Shown: piece after piece, positions 51,951 through 60,753 of the stretch
How positions within the stretch are numbered: the first letter of the stretch is position 1
Layout of the letters: each line of letters begins with the position of its first letter
DNA from: Pantanalinema sp. GBBB05
Lineage (GTDB): Bacteria; Cyanobacteriota; Cyanobacteriia; Leptolyngbyales; Leptolyngbyaceae
Reading direction: 5' to 3'
NCBI GenBank assembly: GCA_016743235.1
Contig: VRZD01000016.1
Coordinates: forward strand, 79,430-143,429
DNA length: 64,000 nt
Translations under genes and position numbers: made by a program
Notes under the pieces: generated by a model
What the model saw: only the letters and a program-made list of their open reading frames with translations
Told to the model about the DNA's origin: nothing
Databases searched by the model: none

Positions 51951-54278
51951 ATGGACATCCCCCTGCCTGAGGCTGCCAAAGGTAACATTCTTCTGGTCGA
52001 TGATACACCAGAGAATCTGCATGTACTAACCAGAACCTTGACCCAGCAGGGTTATCAGGTGCGCGGTGTGATGAGTGGAACAATGGCATTACGAGCGATT
52101 CGATCGCAACCGCCCGATCTGATCTTGCTGGACATCAAAATGCCAGATATGAGTGGCTACGAGGTTTGCCAACAGCTAAAAGCGGCTGAAAGCACTCGGG
52201 ATATCCCCATCATTTTTCTGAGTGCCTTGGATGAAGTCCTGGATAAAGTCCGGGCTTTTGCGTTGGGTGGTGTGGATTACGTCACCAAGCCCTTTGAAAT
52301 TGAGGAAGTCTTGGCTCGCATTAGAACCCACTTGGCATTGCGAACTGCCCAAGCAGAAGTTTTTCAACTCAATACCCGTTTGGAGCAGCGAGTTCAGAAG
52401 CGAACTGCCCAACTAGAAGCAACCAATCGAGATTTGAAACGTGAAATTGCCGATCGCCAGCGGGTAGAAGCCCTACTTCGCCAACAGGCAGAACAGGAGC
52501 GGTTAGTCAGTGCGATCGCTCAACGAATTCGCCAATCTCTGGATTTGGATACCATCCTCAAAACTACTGTCGCCGAAGTCCAACAGCTGCTTCGGGTCGA
52601 TCGCGCCTTGATCTATCGCTTTGAATCGAATTGGAGTGGCATTGTCACCGTCGAGGCAGTTTCTCAAGGTCACTTTAGTATTCTTGGTAAGGAGATTAAC
52701 GATCACTGCTTTGCCAAACACTATGTTGAGCAATACCGTCAGGGACGGGTCCAAGTGGTCGAAGATGTCTTGGTAGCCGAACTCACTCCTTGCCATACCG
52801 AATTATTATCCTCCTTCGAAATCCGAGCCAATTTAGCCGTACCAATTCTGCACGAAAACACCCTATGGGGATTGTTGACCGTTAATCAATGCACCCAACC
52901 TCGCCAATGGAGTCCGTTAGAAGTTAGCTTATTGCAACAATTGGCGATCCAATTGGCGATCGCGATTCATCAATCCGAGCTGTATCAGCAAGTGCAGCAC
53001 CTCAATATGGATCTGGAACAGCAAGTCCAGGAGCGGACATTACAGCTACAACAAGCCCGCGACTTTGATGCGCTGTTACAGCAAATCACCGACAAAGTCC
53101 GCGATAGTTTGGACGAAAGCCAAATTCTACAAGCAGCGGTGCAAGCCTTAGCCTTAGGTCTAGACGTGATTACCTGCAACACCGCGTTATACGACCTTGA
53201 GCAACATACCGCTACGATTGGTCATGAATACACCATCTCTACGACACCCACTCGCCAGGGACAGGTGCGGCACATGGTGGACTTCCCCAAGTTCTATGAA
53301 CAATTACTCGCCCACCAATGGTTTCAGTTTTGCCAACCCGATTCCGAGCAGGGTTGGGTCACACTACTAGTTTGTCCAATTTTTGATAACCAAGGTGTTT
53401 TAGGTGATTTGCAGCTCATCCAGCCCGCAGAGACGCTGTTCAGTCGCCGCGAGATTCAATTGGTGCAACAAGTTGCCAATCACTGCGCGATCGCTATCCG
53501 CCAAGCGCGTCTATATGCCGCCGCCCAATCCCAGGTAAAAACTCTAGAAAAATTACATCAACTCAAAGATGACTTTCTCAGCACCGTTTCCCATGAACTG
53601 CGATCGCCAGTTGCCAACATGAAAATGGCGCTGCAAATGTTGGAACTCAGCTTGAATCAGATTCAATCCGATCCAATTCACAACCTCACTGAACCCATCA
53701 ATCAGCGGCTCTGCCAATACTTACAAATTCTCAATAACGAATGCGATCGTGAAATTAACCTGGTCAATGACCTACTGGACTTACAGCGGCTAGAAACTAG
53801 CACCCAACCGCTCTGCACTGAACCGATTGACTTAAACCTCTGGCTGCCCATGCTACTGGAATCATTTCAGGAACGGGCTTTGGCTCGGCAGCAACAGCTT
53901 CAAATCGAATTACCCAACATCCTGCCATTGATCGACTCTAACCCGAACGCCTTAAAACGGGTGCTGGCAGAACTCCTCCACAATGCCTGTAAATACACTC
54001 CCCCTGGTGAACAGATTATGGTGGTTGTCACCCCAACCATCCATTTGATTCGGATCCAGGTGACTAACTTTGGCAGCGAAATTCCAGCCAGCGAATTACA
54101 GCATATCTTCGAGAAGTTTTATCGGATTACTCAGCTCGATCGCTGGAAGCAGGGCGGTACGGGGTTAGGGCTTGCCCTAGTTAAACGGTTGGTGGAACAT
54201 TTAGGCGGAGCAATCACGGTTACCAGTGGGAACGGCAGCACAAGCTTTACCCTGCAACTCCCCCTCGCCCCACGTTGA
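51951..54278 (+). CDS. Hybrid kinase: REC, cyanobacteriochrome-type GAF, GAF, HisKA, HATPase
   Basis: The 775-residue cytosolic protein begins with a receiver domain (phospho-acceptor Asp61 in LLDIKMPDMSGY; lysine in YVTKPFE), then a coiled linker. GAF1 (about 185-340) carries both chromophore cysteines of a DXCF cyanobacteriochrome: D251-H-C253-F and C281-H in LTPCHTELLSSFEIRANLAVPI. They are 28 residues apart, the same as in TePixJ-type domains. GAF2 (370-523) lacks a bilin cysteine. His548 lies in VSHELRSPVANMKMAL, and the ATPase has HNACKYTP and GGTGLGLALVKRLVEHLGG. Bilin binding and a blue/green or blue/teal response are inferred. ATG at 51951 follows GGAG by about eight bases. Confidence 0.88.
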   Translation: MDIPLPEAAKGNILLVDDTPENLHVLTRTLTQQGYQVRGVMSGTMALRAIRSQPPDLILLDIKMPDMSGYEVCQQLKAAESTRDIPIIFLSALDEVLDKVRAFALGGVDYVTKPFEIEEVLARIRTHLALRTAQAEVFQLNTRLEQRVQKRTAQLEATNRDLKREIADRQRVEALLRQQAEQERLVSAIAQRIRQSLDLDTILKTTVAEVQQLLRVDRALIYRFESNWSGIVTVEAVSQGHFSILGKEINDHCFAKHYVEQYRQGRVQVVEDVLVAELTPCHTELLSSFEIRANLAVPILHENTLWGLLTVNQCTQPRQWSPLEVSLLQQLAIQLAIAIHQSELYQQVQHLNMDLEQQVQERTLQLQQARDFDALLQQITDKVRDSLDESQILQAAVQALALGLDVITCNTALYDLEQHTATIGHEYTISTTPTRQGQVRHMVDFPKFYEQLLAHQWFQFCQPDSEQGWVTLLVCPIFDNQGVLGDLQLIQPAETLFSRREIQLVQQVANHCAIAIRQARLYAAAQSQVKTLEKLHQLKDDFLSTVSHELRSPVANMKMALQMLELSLNQIQSDPIHNLTEPINQRLCQYLQILNNECDREINLVNDLLDLQRLETSTQPLCTEPIDLNLWLPMLLESFQERALARQQQLQIELPNILPLIDSNPNALKRVLAELLHNACKYTPPGEQIMVVVTPTIHLIRIQVTNFGSEIPASELQHIFEKFYRITQLDRWKQGGTGLGLALVKRLVEHLGGAITVTSGNGSTSFTLQLPLAPR

Positions 54279-54496
54279 AATATTGCCCCCTCAGGAAAGA
54301 CAAAACGTTATAGGGTGTGCTACCAATTAGCCCAACCTGAGCCAGCTTGAGCCGTTTTCTAAGAATTTCTCACCTGAAAAATTTGCTAGAACAGCATGCC
54401 ACTTAGCAATACCGAATTTGAGTGACGGCAATCCAATTAAAGTTTGCTTAGATAGCAGCATTAAAGCCTGCTTTTGACATTCCTCTATGCATAGAC

Positions 54497-54521
54497 AGCA
54501 GTCCTACAGGGCTGCTTTTTT
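54497..54521 (+). terminator. Intrinsic terminator between the hybrid kinase and cutA
   Basis: An 8-bp stem with one G-U pair (AGCAGTCC against GGGCTGCT) closes a four-base loop and ends in six T residues. It lies 218 bases after the kinase stop, so it may end a long 3' UTR or a separate small transcript. Confidence 0.7.
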
Positions 54522-54563
54522 ATTGGCAATCACCGGGGCAGCGAGCCACTGTTCTGATTTTCT

Positions 54564-54911
54564 CTATTCTCTACCTGCTCCGCCTACCTGCTCCGAGATC
54601 CACTGTAAGTAGGGAAGCGAGCCAGCCAGGATGGGTAGAGCAATAATTTCTGGCACTTCATACGGATGATGACGGTGGACGATCGCTTCTAGAGCCGCGA
54701 ATTTTGACAACTCTGTTTTAATCAGCAGTTGCCACTCATCTCCACGTTCCACCTTACCCTGCCAGGTATACATTGAGTAAATAGGCAACAAACTCACACA
54801 AGCAGCCAACTTTGCAGCAATCAAGGCTTGGGCAATCGCCTCAGCTTGTTCGCGCGCAGGAGCCGTTACTAGCACCACACCATATTGCGGTAAACGATCG
54901 GAATTACTCAT
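54564..54911 (-). CDS. cutA: Divalent-cation tolerance protein CutA
   Basis: CutA is a very stable small trimer. It is named for copper tolerance in E. coli, but its role in cyanobacteria is unclear. The sequence shows YGVVLVTAPAREQAEAIAQALIAAKLAACVSLLPIYSMYTWQGKVE and EWQLLIKTELSKFAALEAIVHRHHPYEVPEIIALPI, both family signatures, including the C-x-N-like AACV and HPYEVPEII. The 115-residue length is normal. It stands alone, with a terminator from the kinase gene just downstream on the other strand. Confidence 0.93.
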   Translation of the reverse strand: MSNSDRLPQYGVVLVTAPAREQAEAIAQALIAAKLAACVSLLPIYSMYTWQGKVERGDEWQLLIKTELSKFAALEAIVHRHHPYEVPEIIALPILAGSLPYLQWISEQVGGAGRE

Positions 54912-55010
54912 ACTTCCTTTTGGTAGAGGTCAGCTACAGGCTAGTGCATAAAAGCTAGGGAATAAAGAGGGGATTGGCGACGATCGCCCTTAGCACCATA
55001 TAGAGAACCC

Positions 55011-55691
55011 ATGACCCGAAAACTTACTTTAGGCTTGCTTTGGTTAGGATTCATCATCTACGCCTTTTTCTTGTCACCCCCTCTACAACCCAACACATTT
55101 GAGCTGATCAAAGATCTATCGACCGGGCAGTTCGCTGGGATCAATCCCTTGATTGTGGCACTCTTCAATATCATGGGCGTCTTCCCGTTGATCTATGGCT
55201 GCCTGCTACTCATTGATGGCAGAAGCCAGAAGCTACCTGCCTGGATATTTCTCCTGGGATCATTGGGAACTGGGGCATTTGCCCTCCTACCTTATCTAGT
55301 TCTACGAGAACCCAACTCCCAGTTTGCCGGTGAGAAATCTGCCATACTCAAGTTCTTCGATTCCCGCTGGTTTGGCACCAGCTTAGCGATCGGCGCGATC
55401 AGTTTAGTGGTCTACGGGATCAGTCAGGGAAACTGGGCTGATTTCAGCCAGCAATGGCAAACCAGTCGGTTTATTCATGTCATGAGCCTGGATTTTTGTG
55501 CGCTATGCCTCCTGTTTCCCGTCCTACTCGGGGATGATATGGCTCGTCGCCAACTCACCGATCGCCGCGTCTTCTGGGCAGTCGCCTTGATCCCCTTTCT
55601 GGGGGCAGCCCTTTATGTGGCGCTGCGCCCTCCTTTAACAACCTCAACTAGCCCTGAAGCATCCTTAAATCAGCCAGCAACTTCTCGCTAA
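55011..55691 (+). CDS. Multi-TM protein of unknown function
   Basis: The 226-residue protein has about five to six TM segments, for example LGLLWLGFIIYAFFLSPPL, LIVALFNIMGVFPLIYGCLLL and VFWAVALIPFLGAALYVALR. A central soluble loop contains WFGTSLAIGAISLVVYGI. A related architecture occurs in many cyanobacteria and plastids, but I cannot name it. No catalytic motif is visible. It precedes the DUF4168 gene by about 85 bases on the same strand. Confidence 0.75.
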   Translation: MTRKLTLGLLWLGFIIYAFFLSPPLQPNTFELIKDLSTGQFAGINPLIVALFNIMGVFPLIYGCLLLIDGRSQKLPAWIFLLGSLGTGAFALLPYLVLREPNSQFAGEKSAILKFFDSRWFGTSLAIGAISLVVYGISQGNWADFSQQWQTSRFIHVMSLDFCALCLLFPVLLGDDMARRQLTDRRVFWAVALIPFLGAALYVALRPPLTTSTSPEASLNQPATSR

Positions 55692-55777
55692 GCGTTTGGG
55701 GATCGGAAATACCGCATGGGCTTCTGGCAACTGCTCCCTATATGCTGCTAATTAACGTGCTGTCTGGAATCATCGCT

Positions 55778-56218
55778 ATGCCCAACCTGTTGCAAGGCTT
55801 AAAAGTAGGAATTGTTTACCTGATGGTGACGTTACTCGGGTGGTTCCTCATTACTACTGGTAGCGTAGCGATCGCCCAGCCATCTAGCAATGGCGACATT
55901 CCGATCGAGCAAGAGCTGAATACTCTGATCCACTCAGAGCTAGATCCAGACAATATTCCTGCTAATAAAGTGAGCCAATTTGTCCATGCTTACTTACAGG
56001 TGATTGCCTTAATCGATCGCCGCGAAGGAGAGTTACAGGGAGCGGAAGCCGAATCCGAGTCTGTACAAATTGAAAAGGAAATTGAAGCAGAAGCCCTAGC
56101 CATCATTGAACAAGCTGGCTTGACCCGTCAAGAATATTTACAACTCCTGGGTCTAGCCAATACCGATCCTGAATTTGGTGAGCGAGTTGCCCTGCAAGTT
56201 CAGGAAGCCGCTAGCTAG
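55778..56218 (+). CDS. DUF4168 exported protein
   Basis: The protein of about 146 residues has an N-terminal signal or anchor (VGIVYLMVTLLGWFLITTGSVAIA), then a mature domain PANKVSQFVHAYLQVIALIDRREGELQGAEAE... IEAEALAIIEQAGLTRQEYLQLLGLANTDPEFGERV. The pattern of helices with a final TxQEYLQLLxLANxDPEF motif matches DUF4168, an uncharacterised cyanobacterial and proteobacterial family. ATG at 55778 is preferred, but ATG at 55742 is also open. Confidence 0.82.
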   Translation: MPNLLQGLKVGIVYLMVTLLGWFLITTGSVAIAQPSSNGDIPIEQELNTLIHSELDPDNIPANKVSQFVHAYLQVIALIDRREGELQGAEAESESVQIEKEIEAEALAIIEQAGLTRQEYLQLLGLANTDPEFGERVALQVQEAAS

Positions 56219-56593
56219 AGCCACCGCCCCAGTAATCTCTTCTACACTCCGTGTTATCTCTAGCGATCGCTGGACTGGCAAGGGCAGTTAGTCCAGCCCA
56301 TAGGACTACCATCAAGAGCAGAAAACACGGATCTGAGCAGGATTTGAGAATTCACTCGAATTAAGCCTTGCAGAAATTGGAATGAGTGATTAAATGGGAA
56401 GAATCAGAGGCGATCAGCAAGATCGCCACTATGTGTTGTAGGTTTCGTAAGTTGTATTCAGGTTCCTGAAACAGCCAACGTCAGACGTTAACAAAGTCAA
56501 ATAAACCTTAAACCTGACTAGAATAACTGGCGGAAAATCGGTATGGTAGGAAGCTAATTCATCGATACCCGGTTCCATGATTGAGAAGGCTGG
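56219..56593. other. Intergenic region before ftsQ with two short inverted repeats
   Basis: About 375 bases. CTGGACT at 56270-56276 pairs with AGTCCAG at 56290-56296, and GGCGATC at 56409-56415 pairs with GATCGCC at 56421-56427. No ORF or T-tract terminator was found. It should hold the ftsQ promoter. Confidence 0.4.
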
Positions 56594-57457
56594 ATGACCA
56601 GTAGTATTGCACCCGTCTCACAAACAGAGTTGGTTCAGCGGCGGCAAAAGTTACGTCGGCAGCGACGTGCCAAATTATTCCAGGGGATCTGGAGGGTACT
56701 AGCAGTCTGTGGACTAGCAGGAGGGCTGGTTTGGCTCTCCACTCAACCCTTCTGGCTGATTCGCCAAGCCGAGCAGATTAAAGTTGAGGGCAATCGGTTT
56801 ATTCCAGTGCAGCGGATTCGATCGCTCCTCCCTATCACTTATCCCCAATCGCTATTCCGGCTGGAACCCCAGAAAATTGCGAAAGAGCTGAAAGCGAAAG
56901 CGCCCATTTCCGATGTGATTGTCAGCCGACAATTATTTCCACCTAGTCTCAGTATTCAAATTAGAGAGCGTTATCCAGTCGCGATCGCATTGCCCGATCC
57001 TAACGCTAACCCCAACCGGGCTAAATCTAGCCAGGATAATGCATCTACTCAAGCTGGGTTAATTGATGAAACCGGGTGGTGGATACCACTAGAGAACTAC
57101 ACATCTGTTGATCGCTCCGTTAAACTACCAACCCTAAAAATAATTGGTCGTCAAGAGCATTACCGATCATTCTGGTCTAAGCTGTATCGGGAGGTCAGCC
57201 GTAGTCCAGTCAAAATCTCTGAAATTGATTGCCAGAATCCGGCTAATATCATTCTGAAAACTGAGCTAGGTACGGTTCATCTCGGACCACCTGGTTCTCA
57301 ATTGGCTTATCAGATCAAAACCCTTGATCGGATGCGTCAATTACCCAATCAAGTCAACCCTAGCCAAATTGCCTATATTGATTTGAGAAATCCTGACTCC
57401 CCTATCCTGCAGATGGTGGGAAACAGAGACCCTGTATCGCCTGAGTTACCTGAGTAA
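56594..57457 (+). CDS. ftsQ: Cell division protein FtsQ
   Basis: FtsQ is a bitopic inner-membrane component of the divisome. The basic cytosolic N-terminus (RRQKLRRQRRAKLFQG) is followed by one TM segment (VLAVCGLAGGLVWLSTQPFWLI) and a POTRA domain (IKVEGNRFIPVQRIRSLLPITYPQSLFRLEPQKIAKELKAKAPIS). The rest is a beta domain (about 150-287). It is followed by ftsZ after 185 bases, the usual cyanobacterial order. murC, murB and ddl are not in this locus. Confidence 0.93.
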   Translation: MTSSIAPVSQTELVQRRQKLRRQRRAKLFQGIWRVLAVCGLAGGLVWLSTQPFWLIRQAEQIKVEGNRFIPVQRIRSLLPITYPQSLFRLEPQKIAKELKAKAPISDVIVSRQLFPPSLSIQIRERYPVAIALPDPNANPNRAKSSQDNASTQAGLIDETGWWIPLENYTSVDRSVKLPTLKIIGRQEHYRSFWSKLYREVSRSPVKISEIDCQNPANIILKTELGTVHLGPPGSQLAYQIKTLDRMRQLPNQVNPSQIAYIDLRNPDSPILQMVGNRDPVSPELPE

Positions 57458-57642
57458 AAATTTCTTCACCAATAGGACAAGATCAATGACAAACTAGTTG
57501 CATCAAAAAACTGTTTAGCTTGGCAATCCTCAGTTGCCTAAAGATGGTGAATTCCCTACGATCGTTGGTTTTTCAAACAACTTACCCTATAGTTGATCAA
57601 AGTCGTTCAGCACTAAAAAGTTGTTTGTAACCACCCGTTCAA

Positions 57643-58944
57643 ATGACGTTTGATAGTAAATTGGCTTCTATTCCAATGACACTTAATAACAATCTTGGGC
57701 ATCCGCAAGAAAGCTCCAGCCCAGATGGACAACCTAACTTTTCGCTGGCGACTGAAGCGTCCAATCCCTTTAGCAATTCCAGCTTACATGTGAACTCGTC
57801 TTCCAAGGTGAAAGGTATGCCTGGAGAAGAATCTAGGAGTAGTGATATCGTGCCAGGTAGCATTGCCAAAATCAAAGTCATTGGTGTAGGCGGTGGCGGC
57901 GGTAATGCCGTAAATCGGATGATTGCCAGTGACCTCTTGGGAGTTGAGTTCTGGTCAATCAATACTGATGCCCAAGCCCTGAGCCAGTCCGCTGCACCCA
58001 AACGGTTGCAAATGGGTCAAAAGCTAACTCGGGGATTAGGAGCAGGCGGCAATCCGGCGATCGGTCAGAAGGCTGCTGAAGAATCGCGCGACGAAATTGC
58101 TGCTGCTCTGGAAGGCTCTGATCTCGTGTTCATCACTGCTGGGATGGGAGGTGGCACAGGCACAGGAGCGGCCCCAGTCGTTGCCGAAGTTGCCAAAGAG
58201 CTGGGAGCACTCACCGTTGGAGTGGTTACCCGTCCCTTCATGTTTGAAGGACGCCGCCGCACTAGTCAAGCTGAAGAAGGGGTATCTGCCCTGCAAAGCC
58301 GAGTTGATACGTTGATTATCATCCCCAACGACAAGCTGCTATCGGTCATTTCGGAGCAAACCCCGGTTCAAGAAGCCTTCCGGGTCGCTGATGATATTCT
58401 ACGGCAAGGGGTACAGGGCATTTCCGATATCATTACCATTCCGGGGCTAGTCAACGTAGACTTTGCGGATGTCCGCGCCATTATGGCAGATGCGGGTTCC
58501 GCCTTGATGGGGATTGGGGTCGGAACAGGGAAGTCCAGAGCCAGAGAGGCGGCAGTTGCCTCGATTTCGTCACCCTTATTGGAATCCTCGATCGAAGGTG
58601 CCAGGGGTGTTGTCTTTAACATTACTGGCGGCACTGATTTAACGCTCCATGAAGTGAATTCAGCTGCCGAAATCATTTATGAGGTGGTTGATCCCAACGC
58701 TAACATCATTTTTGGGGCAGTCATTGACGAACGACTTCAGGGCGAATTGCGAATTACCGTGATTGCCACTGGCTTTACCGGTGAGGCTCCCGCCCAGCAG
58801 GTTCCCAAAGCGACAACCACACGGCGACCAATGGCAGTACCACCACCTAGCCCGATCGCGCCTCCCAGCATTGAGCCACCCAAGCCCGAACCTCCGCCTG
58901 GATTGGACATTCCCGAATTTCTACGGCGACGCCCTCGGCGATAG
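57643..58944 (+). CDS. ftsZ: Cell division protein FtsZ
   Basis: FtsZ is the tubulin-like GTPase of the division ring. A polar N-terminal extension (1-72) precedes the GTPase domain: VGVGGGGGNAVNRM at about 81-93 and the tubulin signature GGGTGTG at 169-175. The conserved TRPFMFEGRRR and NVDFADVRAIM follow. The linker is Pro-rich, and the C-terminal GLDIPEFLRRRPRR is the conserved peptide that binds FtsA/SepF-type partners. The extension is typical of cyanobacteria. The gene follows ftsQ. Confidence 0.97.
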   Translation: MTFDSKLASIPMTLNNNLGHPQESSSPDGQPNFSLATEASNPFSNSSLHVNSSSKVKGMPGEESRSSDIVPGSIAKIKVIGVGGGGGNAVNRMIASDLLGVEFWSINTDAQALSQSAAPKRLQMGQKLTRGLGAGGNPAIGQKAAEESRDEIAAALEGSDLVFITAGMGGGTGTGAAPVVAEVAKELGALTVGVVTRPFMFEGRRRTSQAEEGVSALQSRVDTLIIIPNDKLLSVISEQTPVQEAFRVADDILRQGVQGISDIITIPGLVNVDFADVRAIMADAGSALMGIGVGTGKSRAREAAVASISSPLLESSIEGARGVVFNITGGTDLTLHEVNSAAEIIYEVVDPNANIIFGAVIDERLQGELRITVIATGFTGEAPAQQVPKATTTRRPMAVPPPSPIAPPSIEPPKPEPPPGLDIPEFLRRRPRR

Positions 58945-58990
58945 CTAACAAGTGCCATCGTAGTGGTGATCACAATATCGCTGATTCGTT

Positions 58991-59017
58991 GGGGCGGACG
59001 GTTGTTCGTCCCCTTTT
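58991..59017 (+). terminator. Probable ftsZ terminator
   Basis: A stem of about six bp (GGxGGAC against GTCCCC, with one bulged base) and a loop of about eight bases are followed by four T residues, 47 bases after ftsZ. It is weaker than the other terminators in this window. Confidence 0.5.
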
Positions 59018-59025
59018 GCGATCGT

Positions 59026-59805
59026 TCACGTTGCCGTAGCCGGAATCTCTACTGTTTCACCCGGTTCAGGTAATAGCAACGTTGTCACTAGCCCAGTGCT
59101 GGAGAGCCGATCGCGAAATTCAGCAACACTCCCGACCGATTTAATCAACCTCGGGAGGATCCCCTGTGTGCGAATATCCCCCATCGTCGTCGGCACAAAG
59201 AAACGGGGGTGTAAGGTCTGCGCTAACTGGAGACTTTGTTCCGCTCCCATAATCACCTGCCCGAGAACCGGAAAAATTTGTCCAATGATGGGAGCAATCG
59301 CCACATCTACTTGCCCAAGCCGCTGCTTTAACACCTGTGCTTCGGGAGCTAAATGGGGTTCATAGTACAAACTAGCTCCAGTGGAGCAATCGCGGAGCCA
59401 ATAGCCGTTTTCTACCTGTCCTGGCTGGATCTCGGCTCCGGGTACCGCGGTAATCTGAAGGGTGCCGACCATTGCCGCCTGCCACGCCGTTAACACGGTC
59501 ACCTGCTGGTAGCCTAACGCCGTCACGACTTTAGCCGCTGTAGGAGAAGCGATCACCGGAATGGCGCGATCGAGGCGTCCCAAGGTGGGTTTATGGCAGT
59601 GATCATCGAGTCCTTGAGACAACAGAATTAGATCGATCGATGGTAGGGTTTCTGGGGTAAAGATCGGTGGAGTATTGTGGTAAGCCGTGAATAGCCAGGG
59701 CAATCCATAAAACACCATCGGATCCACCAACCAGGGATCCACTAAGATTGTTTGCCCCGCCACAGTGAAGATCCAGCTATTCAGATCAATCCGGGTTAGC
59801 TTCAT
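59026..59805 (-). CDS. MBL-fold protein with altered metal motif
   Basis: The 259-residue protein has the metallo-beta-lactamase fold order: a strand start MKLTRIDLNSWIFTVAGQTILVDPWL, then LLSQGLDDHCHKPTL in the position of the usual T-H-x-H-x-D-H. Here the first two histidines are Gln64 and Leu66, and only Asp68-His69 remain. Either one metal site is lost or a different metal set is used. The later VPGAE, YWLRD and FVPTTMGD segments are also typical. The ATG at 59805 is preferred over a TTG at 59817. The substrate is unknown. Confidence 0.8.
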   Translation of the reverse strand: MKLTRIDLNSWIFTVAGQTILVDPWLVDPMVFYGLPWLFTAYHNTPPIFTPETLPSIDLILLSQGLDDHCHKPTLGRLDRAIPVIASPTAAKVVTALGYQQVTVLTAWQAAMVGTLQITAVPGAEIQPGQVENGYWLRDCSTGASLYYEPHLAPEAQVLKQRLGQVDVAIAPIIGQIFPVLGQVIMGAEQSLQLAQTLHPRFFVPTTMGDIRTQGILPRLIKSVGSVAEFRDRLSSTGLVTTLLLPEPGETVEIPATAT

Positions 59806-59909
59806 CAGTTTCCGCAATATTTCTTAACACCTCTATCATACAAAGCAATCAGCCTTAAACCAGCTGATAATTGATTACTACAGTAGCGACCAATCACCCA
59901 TAAATATCG

Positions 59910-60722
59910 ATGAATGCTCCTATCCCAGTGGCAATGACGATCGCAGGTTCTGATAGTGGCGGTGGAGCTGGAATCCAGGCAGACCTACGCACCTTTGCCT
60001 TTCACCAAGTTCATGGCACTTGTGCCCTGACCTGTATTACCGCTCAAAATACATTGGGAGTGACGCGGGTTGATGCGTTACCTGCCGCTGCCGTCATAGC
60101 CCAAATGGCAGCTGTGGTAAGCGATATTGGGGTACAAGCTGCCAAAACTGGTATGTTACTCAACCAAGAAATTATCGCGGCAGTAGCCACTGAGGTAGCC
60201 GCGTTGGGGTTACAACAACTCGTCGTTGATCCAGTCATGGTTTCCCGCACCGGCGCCCAATTAATTGATGATGACGCCATTGCCACCTTAAAAACAGCTT
60301 TGATGCCCTTGGCAACTGTTTTAACTCCCAACCGTTATGAAGCGCAAATTCTGGCTGGTCAGGAAATCCAGACATTAGCTGACATGCAAACGGCGGCTGA
60401 AAAGATTTATCAATTTGGAGCCAAGGCGGTTCTCGTCAAAGGCGGTGGGATGTCGGGTGAGTTGCAGGGAATAGACATCTGGTTTGATGGGCAACAGCTA
60501 GAAACCCTCGCTACAGAAGTCGTTAATACTCCCCATACTCATGGTACAGGCTGTACCCTTTCTGCCGCGATCGCGGCTAACCTTGCCCTGGGTCATCATC
60601 CGTTCACCGCCACTCGTTTAGCAAAAACCTATGTAACTCAGGCGCTCCATCATTCCTTGGTGATCGGTCACGGTCAAGGTCCGGTAGGTCACTTTTTTCC
60701 GCTGAATCAAACTGAGGGCTAA
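59910..60722 (+). CDS. thiD: Hydroxymethylpyrimidine/phosphomethylpyrimidine kinase ThiD
   Basis: ThiD phosphorylates HMP twice to HMP-PP in thiamine synthesis. The substrate-binding GSDSGGGAGIQADLRTFAFHQVHG is at about 13-36, VDPVMVSRTGAQLIDDDA is the ATP/Mg region, and TPNRYEAQIL, AVLVKGGG and the C-terminal anion hole HTHGTGCTLSAAIAANLALG are all intact. The 270-residue length is normal. No TPP riboswitch is visible upstream (92 bases). Confidence 0.95.
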   Translation: MNAPIPVAMTIAGSDSGGGAGIQADLRTFAFHQVHGTCALTCITAQNTLGVTRVDALPAAAVIAQMAAVVSDIGVQAAKTGMLLNQEIIAAVATEVAALGLQQLVVDPVMVSRTGAQLIDDDAIATLKTALMPLATVLTPNRYEAQILAGQEIQTLADMQTAAEKIYQFGAKAVLVKGGGMSGELQGIDIWFDGQQLETLATEVVNTPHTHGTGCTLSAAIAANLALGHHPFTATRLAKTYVTQALHHSLVIGHGQGPVGHFFPLNQTEG

Positions 60723-60753
60723 GTCCTGAACCTTTAGCCCTAATTAACCTCCT

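Noticed and set aside
59818..59909. TPP riboswitch upstream of thiD
   Set aside because: The 92-base gap has neither the CUGAGA nor the other core segments of a thi-box.
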